Shown piece after piece: positions 45,584-55,588 of a stretch of 64,000 bases of DNA. The stretch covers positions 2,728,001 through 2,792,000 of the forward strand of contig NZ_CP050453.1 of the NCBI RefSeq assembly GCF_014171575.1, given 5' to 3'. The stretch comes from Microbacterium sp. Se63.02b (lineage in GTDB: Bacteria; Actinomycetota; Actinomycetes; Actinomycetales; Microbacteriaceae). The position numbers were made by a program, and so were the translations under genes. The stretch's first letter is position 1, and each line of letters begins with the position of its first letter. The notes beneath the pieces were generated by a model. That model saw only the letters and a program-made list of their open reading frames with translations. It was not told the DNA's origin and made no database searches.

Positions 45584-46972
45584 ATGACCGCACTGCTCGA
45601 CGCGACCGACGCCCAGCTGGCGATGCTCGCCGATCTGGTCGCGTCGTTGGAGGCCGCGGAGGCGACGCTGAGCAGCATGCACGCGGCCCGCGACGGCATG
45701 CTCGCGATGGCGGGGCGCCTCGCCGTCGACATCGCGCGTGCGGCGGCGCATCCCGATCACGGCGACATGGCGATCCGCACGGTGGCGGCCGAGATCGGTG
45801 CGGCGCAGCATGTGAGCGACCGCACGATCGAGCGCCGGATGGCGGAGGCCTCCTGGCTGGTGGAGCGGTTCCCCACCGTGTGGCAGGCACAGGGCGAGGG
45901 GAGGATCACCGCCGCGCACGCGCGGGTGATCGTCGAGGCGGGAGCACATCTCGACGACGACACCGACCGTGCCGCCTACGCCGCCGAGGTGGTCGAGCTC
46001 GCCGTGCACGAGTCGCCCAACAGGCTGCGGCGGATGGCGCGGCGCATCGCGGAACGGTTCCAGGAGCGCAGCATCACCGAGCGCCATCGCGATGCCCGTG
46101 AGTTGCGGCGCGTGTGGGTGAAGGATCTCGACGACGGGATGGCCGAACTCGGGGCGCGAGGTCCCGCGGTGCTGCTGCACGGCATGTTCGACCGGTTGTC
46201 GCAGATGGCGCATGCGGTGCAGGAGGAGAGCACCCGAGCGTCGAGGATGCCGCCACGGATGGTGTTTCCGGCACGGACGACGGTGGACCCGTCGATGGAC
46301 GCACGGTGGATCAGCTCCGCGCAGATCTCCTGGTCGACCTCGCGCTCACCGGCGCCCCGCGGGTCACGAGACCACGGAGAGCCTGCTGGGCGAGATCCGC
46401 GCCAGGGTCGAGGTCACGGTGCCGGTGCTGACGTTGATGGACGACGACACCTCGGCATCGGGTTCCTCGGCAGCGGGTTCCTCGGCAGCGGGTTCCTCGG
46501 CATCGACACCCCGGCCGAGCTCGACGGCACGGTGCCGATCGACGCGCTGACCGCCCGCACACTCGCCGGTTCTGCTGTCGGGTGGGATCGGGTGCTGACG
46601 CATCCGATCTCCGGCGCGCTGCTCGCGGTCGACCGTTACCGTCCGAGCGAGCAGCTGCGGCGACATCTGCGCGCGCGGGATCAGCGCTGCCGGTTCCCGG
46701 GGTGCGGGATCGCGGCGCGGAAATGCGACCTCGATCACAATCACGCCGCCTCGACCGGTGGGGCGACGTCGGACACGAACCTCTCCGCCTTCTGCCGCCG
46801 ACATCACATGCTCAAGCACCACTCCCCCTGGCACGTCGACCAGCGCCCCGGCGGAGTGCTGGAGTGGACGGGTCCGACCGGGCGCACCTACATCGACCGG
46901 CCGCCACCGCAGAACACGGTGACGTTCACCGCGGCCCCGGCGAGCGTGGAACCGGCGCTGACGCCGTTCTGA
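45584..46972 (+). CDS. DUF222 / HNH endonuclease protein, frameshifts in middle
   Basis: A 13E12-repeat-like protein, abundant in Microbacteriaceae and mycobacteria. The N-terminal DUF222 region (to about residue 215) includes MLAMAGRLAVDIARAAA and GRITAAHARVIVEAG. The C-terminal HNH nuclease shows RDQRCRFPGCGIAARKCDLDHNHAASTGGATSDTNLSAFCRRHHMLKHH, with all core Cys/His residues. The middle passes through the other two frames: one C missing near 46234, one at the CCCC near 46354-46357, and a third shift near 46445. Corrected text reads STPSVEDAATDG...DQLRADLLVDLALTGAPAGHETTESLLGEIRARVEVTVPVLTL. The role is unknown, possibly linked to mobile elements. Confidence 0.88.
   Translation: MTALLDATDAQLAMLADLVASLEAAEATLSSMHAARDGMLAMAGRLAVDIARAAAHPDHGDMAIRTVAAEIGAAQHVSDRTIERRMAEASWLVERFPTVWQAQGEGRITAAHARVIVEAGAHLDDDTDRAAYAAEVVELAVHESPNRLRRMARRIAERFQERSITERHRDARELRRVWVKDLDDGMAELGARGPAVLLHGMFDRLSQMAHAVQEESTRASRMPPRMVFPARTTVDPSMDARWISSAQISWSTSRSPAPRGSRDHGEPAGRDPRQGRGHGAGADVDGRRHLGIGFLGSGFLGSGFLGIDTPAELDGTVPIDALTARTLAGSAVGWDRVLTHPISGALLAVDRYRPSEQLRRHLRARDQRCRFPGCGIAARKCDLDHNHAASTGGATSDTNLSAFCRRHHMLKHHSPWHVDQRPGGVLEWTGPTGRTYIDRPPPQNTVTFTAAPASVEPALTPF
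46451..46504 (+). repeat. 15-bp tandem repeat in the DUF222-HNH gene
   Basis: Three full copies of GGGTTCCTCGGCAGC (the last ending ATC) with a partial copy before them. In the final frame they encode GFLGS units just before the conserved DTPAELDG block. Confidence 0.85.
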
Positions 46973-47042
46973 GACCAGGGCCGTTCCCCGGTGCGCGGTG
47001 CGCCGTCCGTGGGTCGCGACGAACCGCCCTGCCGAGAGACGA

Positions 47043-47076
47043 CGAACCGCCCGGACCCGAAGGCCCGGACGGTTCG
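47043..47076. terminator. Bidirectional hairpin, HNH gene / sugar-binding protein
   Basis: Outer arms CGAACCG and CGGTTCG enclose an inner CCGG-rich stem with single mismatches and a CGAA loop. It lies between two convergent genes. Confidence 0.75.
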
Positions 47077-47108
47077 CATGTCCGTGAGGACGACTGCGGC
47101 GTGGCCGC

Positions 47109-48227
47109 TTACTCGTACGACTTCACGATCTCGAGGAGGCTCGGGACGTTGGCGTAGGCCTCGGCCGCGTTCTCCTTGGTGACGATGACCGGAGGCAGCA
47201 GGTAGGAGGGAACGACCTTGACGCCGTTGTCGTACTGCTCGGTGTCGTTGACGTCGACCTCTTCACCCTTCTGCAGCTGGCCGACCATCTTGATGGCCTG
47301 CTCCACGAGCAGCGTGGTGTCCTTGTTGATCGTGGAGTACTGGATGCCCTCCATGATCGACTTGACCGACTCGACCTCGGAGTCCTGACCCGTGACGACC
47401 GGGACATCCTTGCCCGCGCCCTGCACCGACGTGATGATCGCGCGAGCGAGCGTGTCGTTCGGGGAGAGGACGCCGTCGAGCGCCTCCGAGCCGTACGTCG
47501 ACGTGAGGATCGAGTCCATGCGGCGCTGTGCGTTCTCGGGCTTCCACCCCTCGGTCGCGGTCTGCGAGATCTCGGTCTGACCGGAGACGACCTTGAGCGT
47601 GCCGTCGTCGATCTTCGGCTGCAACACCTCCATGGCGCCGTTGAAGAACACGGCCGAGTTCGCGTCGTCCGGCGAACCGGAGAACAGCTCGATGTTGTAC
47701 GGAGCCTCATGTCCTGCACGCTCGGCGAGCCCGTCGAGCAGCGCCTGCCCCTGGAGCTTTCCGACCTCGAAGTTGTCGAACGCGACGTAGTAGTCCACCG
47801 CCTTCGTGTTCTCGATCAGACGGTCGTAGGCGATGACGGCGACACCGGCGTCATGGGCGGCTTCGACCTGGGTCGCGAGCTGCTTGCCGTCCTTCGCGCC
47901 GATGATGATGACCTTGGCTCCACCGGTGACCATCGCCTGGATCTGGTTCTGCTGCTCGGCGACCGTGTTGCTGGCCGGCGCGTACTGCACGTCGGCCTTG
48001 AAGCCGGCCTTCTCGAGACCATCCGTGAACAGCTGACCGGCGAGGACCCAGTTCTCCGAGGTCTTGTCGGGAAGGGCGACACCGATCGTGGCATCGGCGG
48101 CGAAGCCCTTGGCGGTCTCCTCCCCCGCTCCGGATCCGGTGTCACCGCCGCGCTCCGAAGAGCAGCCGGTGAGGGCGAAGGCGCCCGCGACGACAAGCGC
48201 TGTCGCCGACAGAAGAATCTTCTTCAT
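47109..48227 (-). CDS. chvE: Sugar-binding lipoprotein, ChvE/XylF type
   Basis: A 372-residue periplasmic-binding-protein-like lipoprotein (lipobox FALTGC). ATIGVALPDKTSENWVLAGQLF, NQIQAMVTGGAKVIIIGAKDGKQLATQVEAAHDAGVAVIAYDRLI and GVLSPNDTLARAIITSVQGAG...PVVTGQDSEVESVKSIMEGIQYSTINKD are typical of the xylose/multiple-sugar-binding branch. It is the third gene after gguA and gguB. In related systems the protein binds xylose, galactose, glucose or arabinose; the ligand here is not proven. The frame is intact. Confidence 0.92.
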   Translation of the reverse strand: MKKILLSATALVVAGAFALTGCSSERGGDTGSGAGEETAKGFAADATIGVALPDKTSENWVLAGQLFTDGLEKAGFKADVQYAPASNTVAEQQNQIQAMVTGGAKVIIIGAKDGKQLATQVEAAHDAGVAVIAYDRLIENTKAVDYYVAFDNFEVGKLQGQALLDGLAERAGHEAPYNIELFSGSPDDANSAVFFNGAMEVLQPKIDDGTLKVVSGQTEISQTATEGWKPENAQRRMDSILTSTYGSEALDGVLSPNDTLARAIITSVQGAGKDVPVVTGQDSEVESVKSIMEGIQYSTINKDTTLLVEQAIKMVGQLQKGEEVDVNDTEQYDNGVKVVPSYLLPPVIVTKENAAEAYANVPSLLEIVKSYE

Positions 48228-48286
48228 GTGATCTCTTTCTCTGGTGTGTGAAGGTCTCGTCACGCGTGCGGCACGCGAGTCGACCC

Positions 48287-49660
48287 CTACTTTCCGCGCG
48301 TCTCTTCGACGGCGGGGGCTTCGTACTTCTGACTGGTGGGGTAGTTCGCCTTGGTCGGATCGAACGTGTCGGTCGCCGGATCCTGCTTGCTTCCGAACCG
48401 GCGCGTCAGGAAGCCGATGATCGACGGGCGCCCCTGCTGCTTGTTCCACACGTCGACGCCGACGGCGAACAGCAGCACGAGACCCTTGATCATCGAGACC
48501 ACGTCGGCGCCCGCGCCCAGCAGCGCGAGGCCGTTGTTGAGGAACGCCATCACGAGACCACCGATGATCGACCCGATCACGGTTCCGATGCCGCCGGAGA
48601 CGGCGGCGCCGCCGATGAACACCGAGGCGATCGCGTCGAGCTCCCACCCGTTGCCGTCCTGCGGCCCCGATGCCGTGGCCCTGGCGACGTAGATCATGCC
48701 GGCGAGCGAGGCGAGGACCGACATGTTCATCATCACGAAGAAGTCGACCCAGCGGTCCTTCACGCCCGACAGGCGCGCAGCCTGCCGGTTGCCGCCGACC
48801 GCGTAGATGTGGCGGCCGAACACGGTGTTGTTCGTGATGAAGGAGTACAGGATCACGAGGGCGAGCAGGATGACGCCCGAGATCGGGAAGCTGGTGCCCT
48901 CACGGCCCGTCGCGAAGAGCCATCCCGCGATGAGGATGACGGCGGAGATGAGCACGACCTTGGTGACGCTCACCCACAGCGGCGCCATGTCCGCGCCCAT
49001 CTTGCGCTGGATGCGGCGGGTGCGGATCTCCCAGAACACGATCCACAGGGCTCCGACGAGCGCGAGGACCATGGTGAGCACGTTGAAGGGCACGGGGATG
49101 AACGACAGCTCAGGCAGATACCCCGCGCCGATCACCTTGAAGCCCTCGGGCACGGGGACCGACTGCGAGTCTCCGACCCACTGGTTCGCGCCGCGGAAGA
49201 ACAGCATGCCTGCGAGTGTCACGATGAACGCGGGAACCCCGACATAGGCGACCCAGAACCCCTGCCAGGCTCCGACGAGAACACCGACCCCGAGGCCGAG
49301 GAGCACGCCGAGCGGCCAGGGGAGGTTCCAGTCGGCCATCGCCTTCGCCACCACGATGCCTGTGAACGCGGCGACCGAGCCGACCGAGAGGTCGATGTGA
49401 CCCATGATGATGACCATCACCATGCCGATCGCGAGGATCAGGATGTACGAGTACTGGTTGACGACGTTGATCAGGTTGCCGGACGAGAGCGTCAGGCCGG
49501 TGCCCTTGACGATCCAGGTGAGGACCTGGAAGACGACCAGGATCACGACGAGGCTGCCGAGGATGCCGAACTGGCGGAGGGTCGACTGGCCGCCCCCGAA
49601 CATCTTCGTGATGTCCTTGAAGTGGAAGCCGCGCTTCGTTGCGGTGGTGTCGGTGGTCAT
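48287..49660 (-). CDS. gguB: CUT2 sugar ABC permease, GguB/XylH type
   Basis: A 457-residue permease with about ten membrane helices. The family core reads [39 protein letters not shown] and later [20 protein letters not shown] and [42 protein letters not shown]-terminal polar tail of about 45 residues extends beyond the last helix. The start overlaps the gguA stop by 4 bp (ATGA). Confidence 0.93.
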   Translation of the reverse strand: MTTDTTATKRGFHFKDITKMFGGGQSTLRQFGILGSLVVILVVFQVLTWIVKGTGLTLSSGNLINVVNQYSYILILAIGMVMVIIMGHIDLSVGSVAAFTGIVVAKAMADWNLPWPLGVLLGLGVGVLVGAWQGFWVAYVGVPAFIVTLAGMLFFRGANQWVGDSQSVPVPEGFKVIGAGYLPELSFIPVPFNVLTMVLALVGALWIVFWEIRTRRIQRKMGADMAPLWVSVTKVVLISAVILIAGWLFATGREGTSFPISGVILLALVILYSFITNNTVFGRHIYAVGGNRQAARLSGVKDRWVDFFVMMNMSVLASLAGMIYVARATASGPQDGNGWELDAIASVFIGGAAVSGGIGTVIGSIIGGLVMAFLNNGLALLGAGADVVSMIKGLVLLFAVGVDVWNKQQGRPSIIGFLTRRFGSKQDPATDTFDPTKANYPTSQKYEAPAVEETRGK

Positions 49661-51225
49661 GCGGATGCTTTCTGGTTCGTGGAGGTCATGCTGCGCATGA
49701 GGTCCTCGGGCGTCGCCTGGTCGGCCGGGATGCAGTCGGTGACCCGACCTTCGAAGACGGTGTAGATGCGGTCGGAGATGCCCAGGAGCTCGGGGAGCTC
49801 GCTGGAGATGACGATGACGCCCTTGCCCTGCGCCGCGAGCTCGTTGATGATCGCGTAGATCTCGTACTTGGCGCCCACGTCGATGCCGCGCGTCGGCTCA
49901 TCGAGGATCAGCAGGTCGGGGTCGGTGAACATCCACTTCGCCAGCACGACCTTCTGCTGGTTTCCGCCGGACAGCTTGCCGACGCCCTCCTCGACCGAGG
50001 GCGTCTTGATGCGCAGCGCCTTGCGATAGCGCTCGGCCACCGAGAACTCCTCGCGGGCGTCGACCACGCCGCGCCTCGCGATCTTCGAGAGCTTCGCGGC
50101 GACGATCGACCGCTTGATGGTGTCGAGCAGATTGAGCCCGAGCACCTTGCGGTCTTCGCTCACGTAGGCGAGCCCGTGCTTGATGGCCGCCGACACGTCG
50201 TGGAGAGCGATCTCCTGACCGTCCTTGATCATCGTGCCCGACAGGAACGTGCCGTACGACCGGCCGAAGATGCTCATCGCGAACTCGGTGCGCCCCGCGC
50301 CCATGAGCCCGGCGATGCCGACGACCTCGCCGCGACGGACGTCGATGCTCGAGCCCTTGACGACCATGCGCTCCGCGACGGTCGGATGCTGCACCCACCA
50401 GTCCTTGACCTCGAAGAACACGTCGCCGATCTCGGGCGTGCGGTCGGGGTACCGGCTCTCGAGCGAGCGACCGACCATGCCGCGGATGATGCGGTCTTCG
50501 TTGATCTCACCGCGCGAGATGTCGAGCGTCTCGACCGTGCGTCCGTCGCGGATGATCGTGATCTCGTCGGCGATCTGCTCGATCTCGTTGAGCTTGTGGC
50601 TGATCATGATCGATGCGATGCCCTTGGCCTTGAGGCCGAGGATCAGGTCGAGCAGGTGCTGCGAGTCGTTCTCGTTCAGCGCCGCGGTCGGCTCGTCGAG
50701 GATCAGCAGCTTGACGTCTTTGTTGAGCGCCTTGGCGATCTCGATCAACTGCTGCTTGCCGACCCCGAGGGTCTTGATCTGCGCGTCGGGGTCTTCGTTC
50801 AGCCCGACACGGGCCAGCAGCTCGATCGTGCGTTCCTTCTGGGCCTGCCAGTCGATGCGTCCGCCACGCTGGATCTCGTTGCCGAGGAAGATGTTCTCCG
50901 TCACGGAGAGCTCGGGGATCAGGGCGAGCTCCTGGTGGATGATCGCGATACCCGCCTGCTCGCTGGCGACGATGTCCTTGAAGCGCTGCTCCTCGCCGTA
51001 GAGCAGGATCTCCCCCTCGTAGGTCCCGTACGGGTACACCCCGGAGAGGACCTTCATGAGGGTCGACTTCCCGGCGCCGTTCTCGCCGCAGATCGCGTGG
51101 ATCTCGCCGGCCCGGACGGTGATGGAGACGTCGGCGAGCGCCTTGACACCCGGGAACTCCTTGGTGATGCTGCGCATCTCCAGGATCGGGCCTGACACGG
51201 TCGGCAACGTTGCTGTAGTGCTCAC
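49657..51225 (-). CDS. gguA: CUT2 sugar ABC ATP-binding protein, GguA/XylG type
   Basis: About 522 residues with two ABC domains. The first has [25 protein letters not shown] and [15 protein letters not shown]. The second, with a degenerate Walker A as usual (GLMGAGRTE), has [15 protein letters not shown] and [23 protein letters not shown] 51225 is chosen because GAGGAAA lies just upstream; an ATG at 51252 is less likely, as it would include the promoter-proximal leader. It heads the gguA-gguB-chvE operon, controlled from the site at 51255-51308. Confidence 0.93.
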   Translation of the reverse strand: MSTTATLPTVSGPILEMRSITKEFPGVKALADVSITVRAGEIHAICGENGAGKSTLMKVLSGVYPYGTYEGEILLYGEEQRFKDIVASEQAGIAIIHQELALIPELSVTENIFLGNEIQRGGRIDWQAQKERTIELLARVGLNEDPDAQIKTLGVGKQQLIEIAKALNKDVKLLILDEPTAALNENDSQHLLDLILGLKAKGIASIMISHKLNEIEQIADEITIIRDGRTVETLDISRGEINEDRIIRGMVGRSLESRYPDRTPEIGDVFFEVKDWWVQHPTVAERMVVKGSSIDVRRGEVVGIAGLMGAGRTEFAMSIFGRSYGTFLSGTMIKDGQEIALHDVSAAIKHGLAYVSEDRKVLGLNLLDTIKRSIVAAKLSKIARRGVVDAREEFSVAERYRKALRIKTPSVEEGVGKLSGGNQQKVVLAKWMFTDPDLLILDEPTRGIDVGAKYEIYAIINELAAQGKGVIVISSELPELLGISDRIYTVFEGRVTDCIPADQATPEDLMRSMTSTNQKASA

Positions 51226-51254
51226 GGATCTTTCCTCGCGACGTGCGGTCACCT

Positions 51255-51308
51255 TCGATGTGACCGTTCACATTGGTACATCGTCGTCTTCGAGGCGACC
51301 TCTGTCAA
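51255..51308 (-). promoter_or_regulatory. gguA promoter with LacI-type operator
   Basis: On the minus strand, TTGACA (51308-51303), a 17-nt spacer and GACGAT (51285-51280) form a promoter. Eight nt further lies the near-palindrome TGTGAACGGTCACA (51272-51259), continuing ATCG. The word TGTGAACGGTCACATCG matches 16 of 17 bases in front of the lacI-type gene (52466-52482). A repressor bound here would block initiation. Confidence 0.7.
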
Positions 51309-51435
51309 GTCGGCGCCGGCATTTCGAATCCCTACCGTGACACGGCCGGGATCCGCGTGATCCCGGGCCTCCAGGCAACAGCAAGGATCGAAAGGATTCG
51401 ACACCCTCGACCGGTCGCCGAGGCGCGAGGACGCC

Positions 51436-52449
51436 TCAGCGCATCGCGGCGGATTCGCGCGCCCGCAGCAGGGTCTGAAGCGGGCCGAACTCCGGCGCAT
51501 CCTCGCCGCGGATCTGGGCGAGCAGGATGCGCACCGCACGGCGCCCCAACTCGGGGAAGTCCTGATGCACGGTGCTGAGCGTCGGCGCCACGTGGGCCGC
51601 CACCGGGATGTCGTCGAAGCCGATCACGCTCACGTCATGCGGCACCCGCACTCCCGAATCACGGAAGCCGTGCATCAGGCCGATCGCCATGAGGTCGTTC
51701 GCCGCGAACACCGCGGTGAAGTCGCGTCGCAGCGAGAGCTCCTTGCCCGCGAAGTAGCCGAAGTCCGCCGTCCAGTCGCCGCGGATCGGCGGGAACGTCG
51801 GCAGATCGGCCTCCCGCAGACCGTCGAGGTACCCGCGCATGCGCGACTCCGCCTCGATCCAGTCCTGCGGGCCCGCCAGATGCAGGATGTCGGTGTGGCC
51901 GAGGGAGATCAGGTGCTCCGTCGCCGCCCTGGCCCCCGCCACCTGGTCGGCCGACAGGCTCACCCCGTCCGAGCCCGACGCGGTCTGCAGCGTCACGAAC
52001 GGCATGTCGACGTTCATGCCCCGGAGGACATGGAACACCCGCACCTGCGGAGCGAGCACGACGATGCCGTCGACCTGCTCCCGCGAGAGCTGCCGGACCG
52101 CGGTGCCGATCGCCTCGGGCGTCGTGTCGGCGAGGTTCAGCGTCGAGACCGAGTAGCCCTCCTCGCGGGCCGCATCCTCGATCCCGGCGATCGACGACGT
52201 GGGACCGAACTCCCCGATCGTGGCGGAGAGGATGCCGAGCATGTTGGACTTGCTGGTGACCAGGGCGCGCGCGGCGAGGTTCGGCCGATAGTCGAGGACC
52301 GAGATCGCGTCGAGGACCTTCGCCTTGGTCTCCGGGCGGATGCTCGGATGGTCGTTGAGCACGCGAGACACCGTCTGGTGCGAGACCCCCGCGAGTCGCG
52401 CGACATCGCGGATGCTCGGCATCCGCGCACGCTCGGAAGCAGTGGCCAT
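51436..52449 (-). CDS. LacI-family transcriptional regulator
   Basis: About 337 residues. The N-terminal HTH reads PSIRDVARLAGVSHQTVSRVLNDHPSIRPETKAKVLDAISVLDYRPNLAARALVTSKSNMLGIL, including the hinge helix. The effector domain resembles sugar-binding proteins, with HLISLGHTDILHLAGPQDWIEAESRMRGYLDGLREADL and FAANDLMAIGLMHGFRDSGVRVPHDVSVIGFDDIPVAAHVAPTLSTVHQDF. ATG 52449 is favoured over GTG 52452 by its distance from GAGGAGG. Matching operators before this gene and before gguA imply autoregulation and control of the sugar importer. Confidence 0.94.
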   Translation of the reverse strand: MATASERARMPSIRDVARLAGVSHQTVSRVLNDHPSIRPETKAKVLDAISVLDYRPNLAARALVTSKSNMLGILSATIGEFGPTSSIAGIEDAAREEGYSVSTLNLADTTPEAIGTAVRQLSREQVDGIVVLAPQVRVFHVLRGMNVDMPFVTLQTASGSDGVSLSADQVAGARAATEHLISLGHTDILHLAGPQDWIEAESRMRGYLDGLREADLPTFPPIRGDWTADFGYFAGKELSLRRDFTAVFAANDLMAIGLMHGFRDSGVRVPHDVSVIGFDDIPVAAHVAPTLSTVHQDFPELGRRAVRILLAQIRGEDAPEFGPLQTLLRARESAAMR

Positions 52450-52465
52450 CACGTGCCTCCTCGCT

Positions 52466-52495
52466 TGTGCACGGTCACATCGTCACTTCATTATG
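52466..52495 (-). promoter_or_regulatory. lacI-type gene promoter and operator
   Basis: The minus strand shows a -10-like CATAAT (52495-52490) followed by TGTGACCGTGCACA (52479-52466), which lies 16 nt before the ATG. Read on the plus strand it is TGTGCACGGTCACATCG, matching 16 of 17 bases of the gguA operator. Confidence 0.65.
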
Positions 52496-52628
52496 TCTCG
52501 CGGCGCGCGCGCATGCACGTCTCGGGCGCGCGGAGGGCGCCGGAAGGGTTGTGCGCTCGCACCGGAATCACCCCGGCTTTCGTCGAGCGGCACCGGACCA
52601 CCCGGCCCCTGCATGGCATCGTGGCGGC

Positions 52629-54110
52629 GTGGACACTCTGCTGCGCGGCGGGCGCGTCATCGACCCGAAGACCGCGACCGACCGGGTCGCCGACCTCCTG
52701 ATCGCCGATGGACGGATCGCCGCGATCGGCGACGATCTCGATGCACCGGGAGGCGCCGACATCGTCGACGCCTCCGGTCTGATCGTCGGACCGGGGTTCA
52801 TCGACCTCCACAGCCACGTGCACTCGATCGCGGGACAGCGGCTCCAGGCGATGGACGGCGTCACCACGGCACTCGACCTCGAAGCCGGGCTCATGCCCAT
52901 CGCCGAGGCCATGGCGCGCGCGGCGGCCGACGGTCGGCCGGTGAACTACGGCTTCTCGGCATCCTGGTCGCAGGCCAGGGCCTACGCGCACCTGGACCGC
53001 GTTCCCGTCGCCGACTTCACCGCCTCGATGGACCTGCTCGCAAAGCCCGACTGGCAGCGGTCCTCCTCCCCTGCGGAGCGCCGCCACTGGCTCGGCCTGC
53101 TCGAGGACGAGCTCGGCGCCGGCGCCCTCGGGATCGGCGTGCTGATGGGGTACGCGCCGCGCTCCGATCCCGACGAGTACCTGGACCTCGCGCGGCTCGC
53201 CGCCGCCGCGCACGCCCCGACCTTCACGCATGTGCGCGAACTGATCGAGGCAGACCCCCGCACGCCCATCGACGGCTCGGAGGAGCTGGTCAGAGCCGCG
53301 GCCGAGACCGGCGCCGCGATGCACCACTGCCACGTCAACAGCACGTCGCTGCGGCACGTGGACCGCGTGCTGGCACTGCTCGACCGCAGCCGTGCCGCCG
53401 GGTCGAGGGTGACCGTCGAGGCCTATCCCTACGGCGCGGGCAGCACCGCGATCGGTGCGTTCTTCCTGGCCCCGGAGAAACTCGCAGGACTCGGCATCAC
53501 GCCGCGCTCCCTCGTGCTGGTAGACACCGGAGAGCGCATCGCCGACGAGGCCCGTCTGCGCGAGGTGCGTGCGACCGACCCCGGCGCGACCTGCATCGTC
53601 ACGTTCCTCGATGAGGCCGATCCCTTCGATCGCGCGCACCTGCACCGCGCGCTCGCCTACCCCGACGCGATCGTCGCGAGCGACGCGATGCCGATCTCCT
53701 GGGCGGGCGACGGACGGACGGTGTACGAGCAGCGCGACTGGCCGCTCCCCGCCGGGGGCCACACCCACCCCCACACCGCAGGCACCTTCGCGAAGTCCCT
53801 GCGTCTGATGGTGCTCGAGAGCGGCACGTGGACCTGGCTCGAAGCGTTCCGTCGCTGCTCGCACCTGCCGGCGCGTGTTCTCGACGAGGTGTCTTCGGGG
53901 ATGCGCGCCAAGGGCCACCTCGGGATCGGCGCCGACGCGGACGTCGTGGTCATCGACCCCGCCACGCTGACCGACCGTGCGACCTACGCCGACCCGACCA
54001 GGCCATCGCGAGGCATCCGCCAGCTGTACGTGCACGGCACAGCGGTCGTGCACGCGGGAGAGATCGTGACCGACGCCCTGCCGGGGCGCGCGGTGAGAGG
54101 AGACGCATGA
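52629..54110 (+). CDS. N-acyl-D-amino-acid deacylase-like amidohydrolase
   Basis: About 493 residues of the amidohydrolase superfamily, D-aminoacylase branch. The N-terminal sandwich is TLLRGGRVIDPKTATDRVADLLIADGRIAAIG. The metal site starts GPGFIDLHSHVHS. The family's TFTHVREL, MHHCHVNSTSLRHVDRVL and DAMPISWAGDG Asp follow, and the end GIGADADVVVIDPATL is the returning sandwich. GTG 52629 is preceded by CATCGT and 6 nt, a leaderless pattern. The stop overlaps the next start (ATGA). It is divergent from the LacI-type gene. It may hydrolyse N-acyl-D-amino acids or related dipeptides; the substrate is an inference. Confidence 0.85.
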   Translation: MDTLLRGGRVIDPKTATDRVADLLIADGRIAAIGDDLDAPGGADIVDASGLIVGPGFIDLHSHVHSIAGQRLQAMDGVTTALDLEAGLMPIAEAMARAAADGRPVNYGFSASWSQARAYAHLDRVPVADFTASMDLLAKPDWQRSSSPAERRHWLGLLEDELGAGALGIGVLMGYAPRSDPDEYLDLARLAAAAHAPTFTHVRELIEADPRTPIDGSEELVRAAAETGAAMHHCHVNSTSLRHVDRVLALLDRSRAAGSRVTVEAYPYGAGSTAIGAFFLAPEKLAGLGITPRSLVLVDTGERIADEARLREVRATDPGATCIVTFLDEADPFDRAHLHRALAYPDAIVASDAMPISWAGDGRTVYEQRDWPLPAGGHTHPHTAGTFAKSLRLMVLESGTWTWLEAFRRCSHLPARVLDEVSSGMRAKGHLGIGADADVVVIDPATLTDRATYADPTRPSRGIRQLYVHGTAVVHAGEIVTDALPGRAVRGDA

Positions 54111-55437
54111 CGAACGACGAGCTGCAGGAGTTCCTGGACGCGACGGCCGCAGAGCTCGGTGTGCCCGGCGCCGTGGTCGGCGTGGTCGACGGCGACCACG
54201 ACCTCGTCGCCGCGACCGGGGTCGGCGCCCTCGACACCGGTGCACGGGTGACCGAGCGGACGCTGTTCCAGATCGGATCCACGTCGAAGACCTTCACCGG
54301 GACCGTCGCGATGCACCTGATCGAGCAGGGCGAGCTCGACCTCGAGACCCGCGTCGTCGACGTGCTCCCTGACTTCCGCCTGGCCGATGCGGATGCCCTC
54401 GCCGCGCTGCGGGTGCGACACCTCCTCACCCATTCCGGCGGCTTCCTCGGCGACGCCGACGAACAGCCGGGCTGGGACGACGACGCGCTCGCCCGCAACA
54501 TCGCGGGGTACTCGGACCTCCCGCAGTTCTTCGCTCCCGGCACGATCGCGTCGTACAGCAATGCCGGTATCCGGCTGCTCGGCCGCATCATCGAGGTGGT
54601 GACGGGTGCGCCGTTCGAGCGGGCGGTTCAGCGCGTGATCCTCGACCCGCTCGGGATGACGGAGACGTTCTTCTTCCCCTGGGACGTGATCGGCCGACCG
54701 CATGCGGTCGGGCATGTCCCCGGCGAGGACGGCGCGATGACGACGTTCTCCTCCTGGCCGTTGACCCGCGACATCGGACCGGAGGGCGGCATCGTGTCGT
54801 CGGTGCGCGACCAGCTGACGTACGCACGGTTCCAGATGCGCGGCGAGAGCGCGGGCGCCGCCCCGGTCACCACGGCCACACGACGGCTGATGCAGCAACC
54901 CCAGTTGACCGCGGGACCTCCCGTCGACGCGATCGGGTTCCCGTGGCTGCTCTCGCGCCACGGATCGGCCAGGGTCGTCATGCACGGCGGGAACATCGCC
55001 GACACGCAGCTGAGCGAGTTCGTGCTCGCGCCCGACGAGGACCTCGCGATCACGGTGCTGACGAACAGCGGCAGCGGCAAGGCACTCGGCGGGAAGGTGA
55101 TCGACTGGTGCTTCGAACGTCTTCGCGGCATCTCTCGGTCCGCGGAGCAGGTCGACCTGCGCCCGCTGGAGAGGCTCGACGAGGTCGTCGGCCGCTACGA
55201 CGCCGGCCAGTGGCACTACGACGTCACGCGCGTCGGCGACGCCCTGGAGTTCGACATGGTGCTGCGGGAGGACATCGCCGCACTCGGCATCCGCCGCGTC
55301 CGCCCGTGCGTCTGCGCGTGCGGTCGGACGGTGCGCTCGTCACGGACACGGACCAGCCCGTCGGGCGCCTCCTCGACACCGCGGAGGGCGGCCCCGAACT
55401 GCTCCACCTGGGTCTGCGTGCGGTCAGACGACGCTGA
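54107..55437 (+). CDS. Beta-lactamase-fold serine hydrolase 1, frameshift near end
   Basis: About 443 residues. The active-site motif is FQIGSTSKTFTG (SxxK); YSNAG is the Tyr-x-Asn motif; VMHGGNIADTQ replaces KTG. A C-terminal domain of about 90 residues follows. Near 55285-55300 the frame changes, and one base restores PPVRLRVRSDGALVTDTDQPVGRLLD and the end LRAVRRR at 55437. No signal peptide is present, so it is probably cytoplasmic. It is translationally coupled to the deacylase. Family members are esterases, D-aminopeptidases or D-peptidases; the activity is unproven. Confidence 0.86.
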
Positions 55438-55588
55438 AGACCGCGCTTCGTCCGACACGACCAACGTCGAGCCAAGTCTCGTCCGGGCCGACCAACGCCC
55501 CCGCGAAACACCCGAATAGTCTCGGCCCATCGCCGTCACCCCGATCGACGGCAAGCGGGACGAACCATTTCGACGAAGAGGAGCGCAC

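Noticed and set aside
45584..46972. DUF222-HNH gene as evidence of a mobile element
   Set aside because: No integrase, transposase, inverted ends or attachment repeats were found around it. Such genes occur widely in these genomes without a nearby element.
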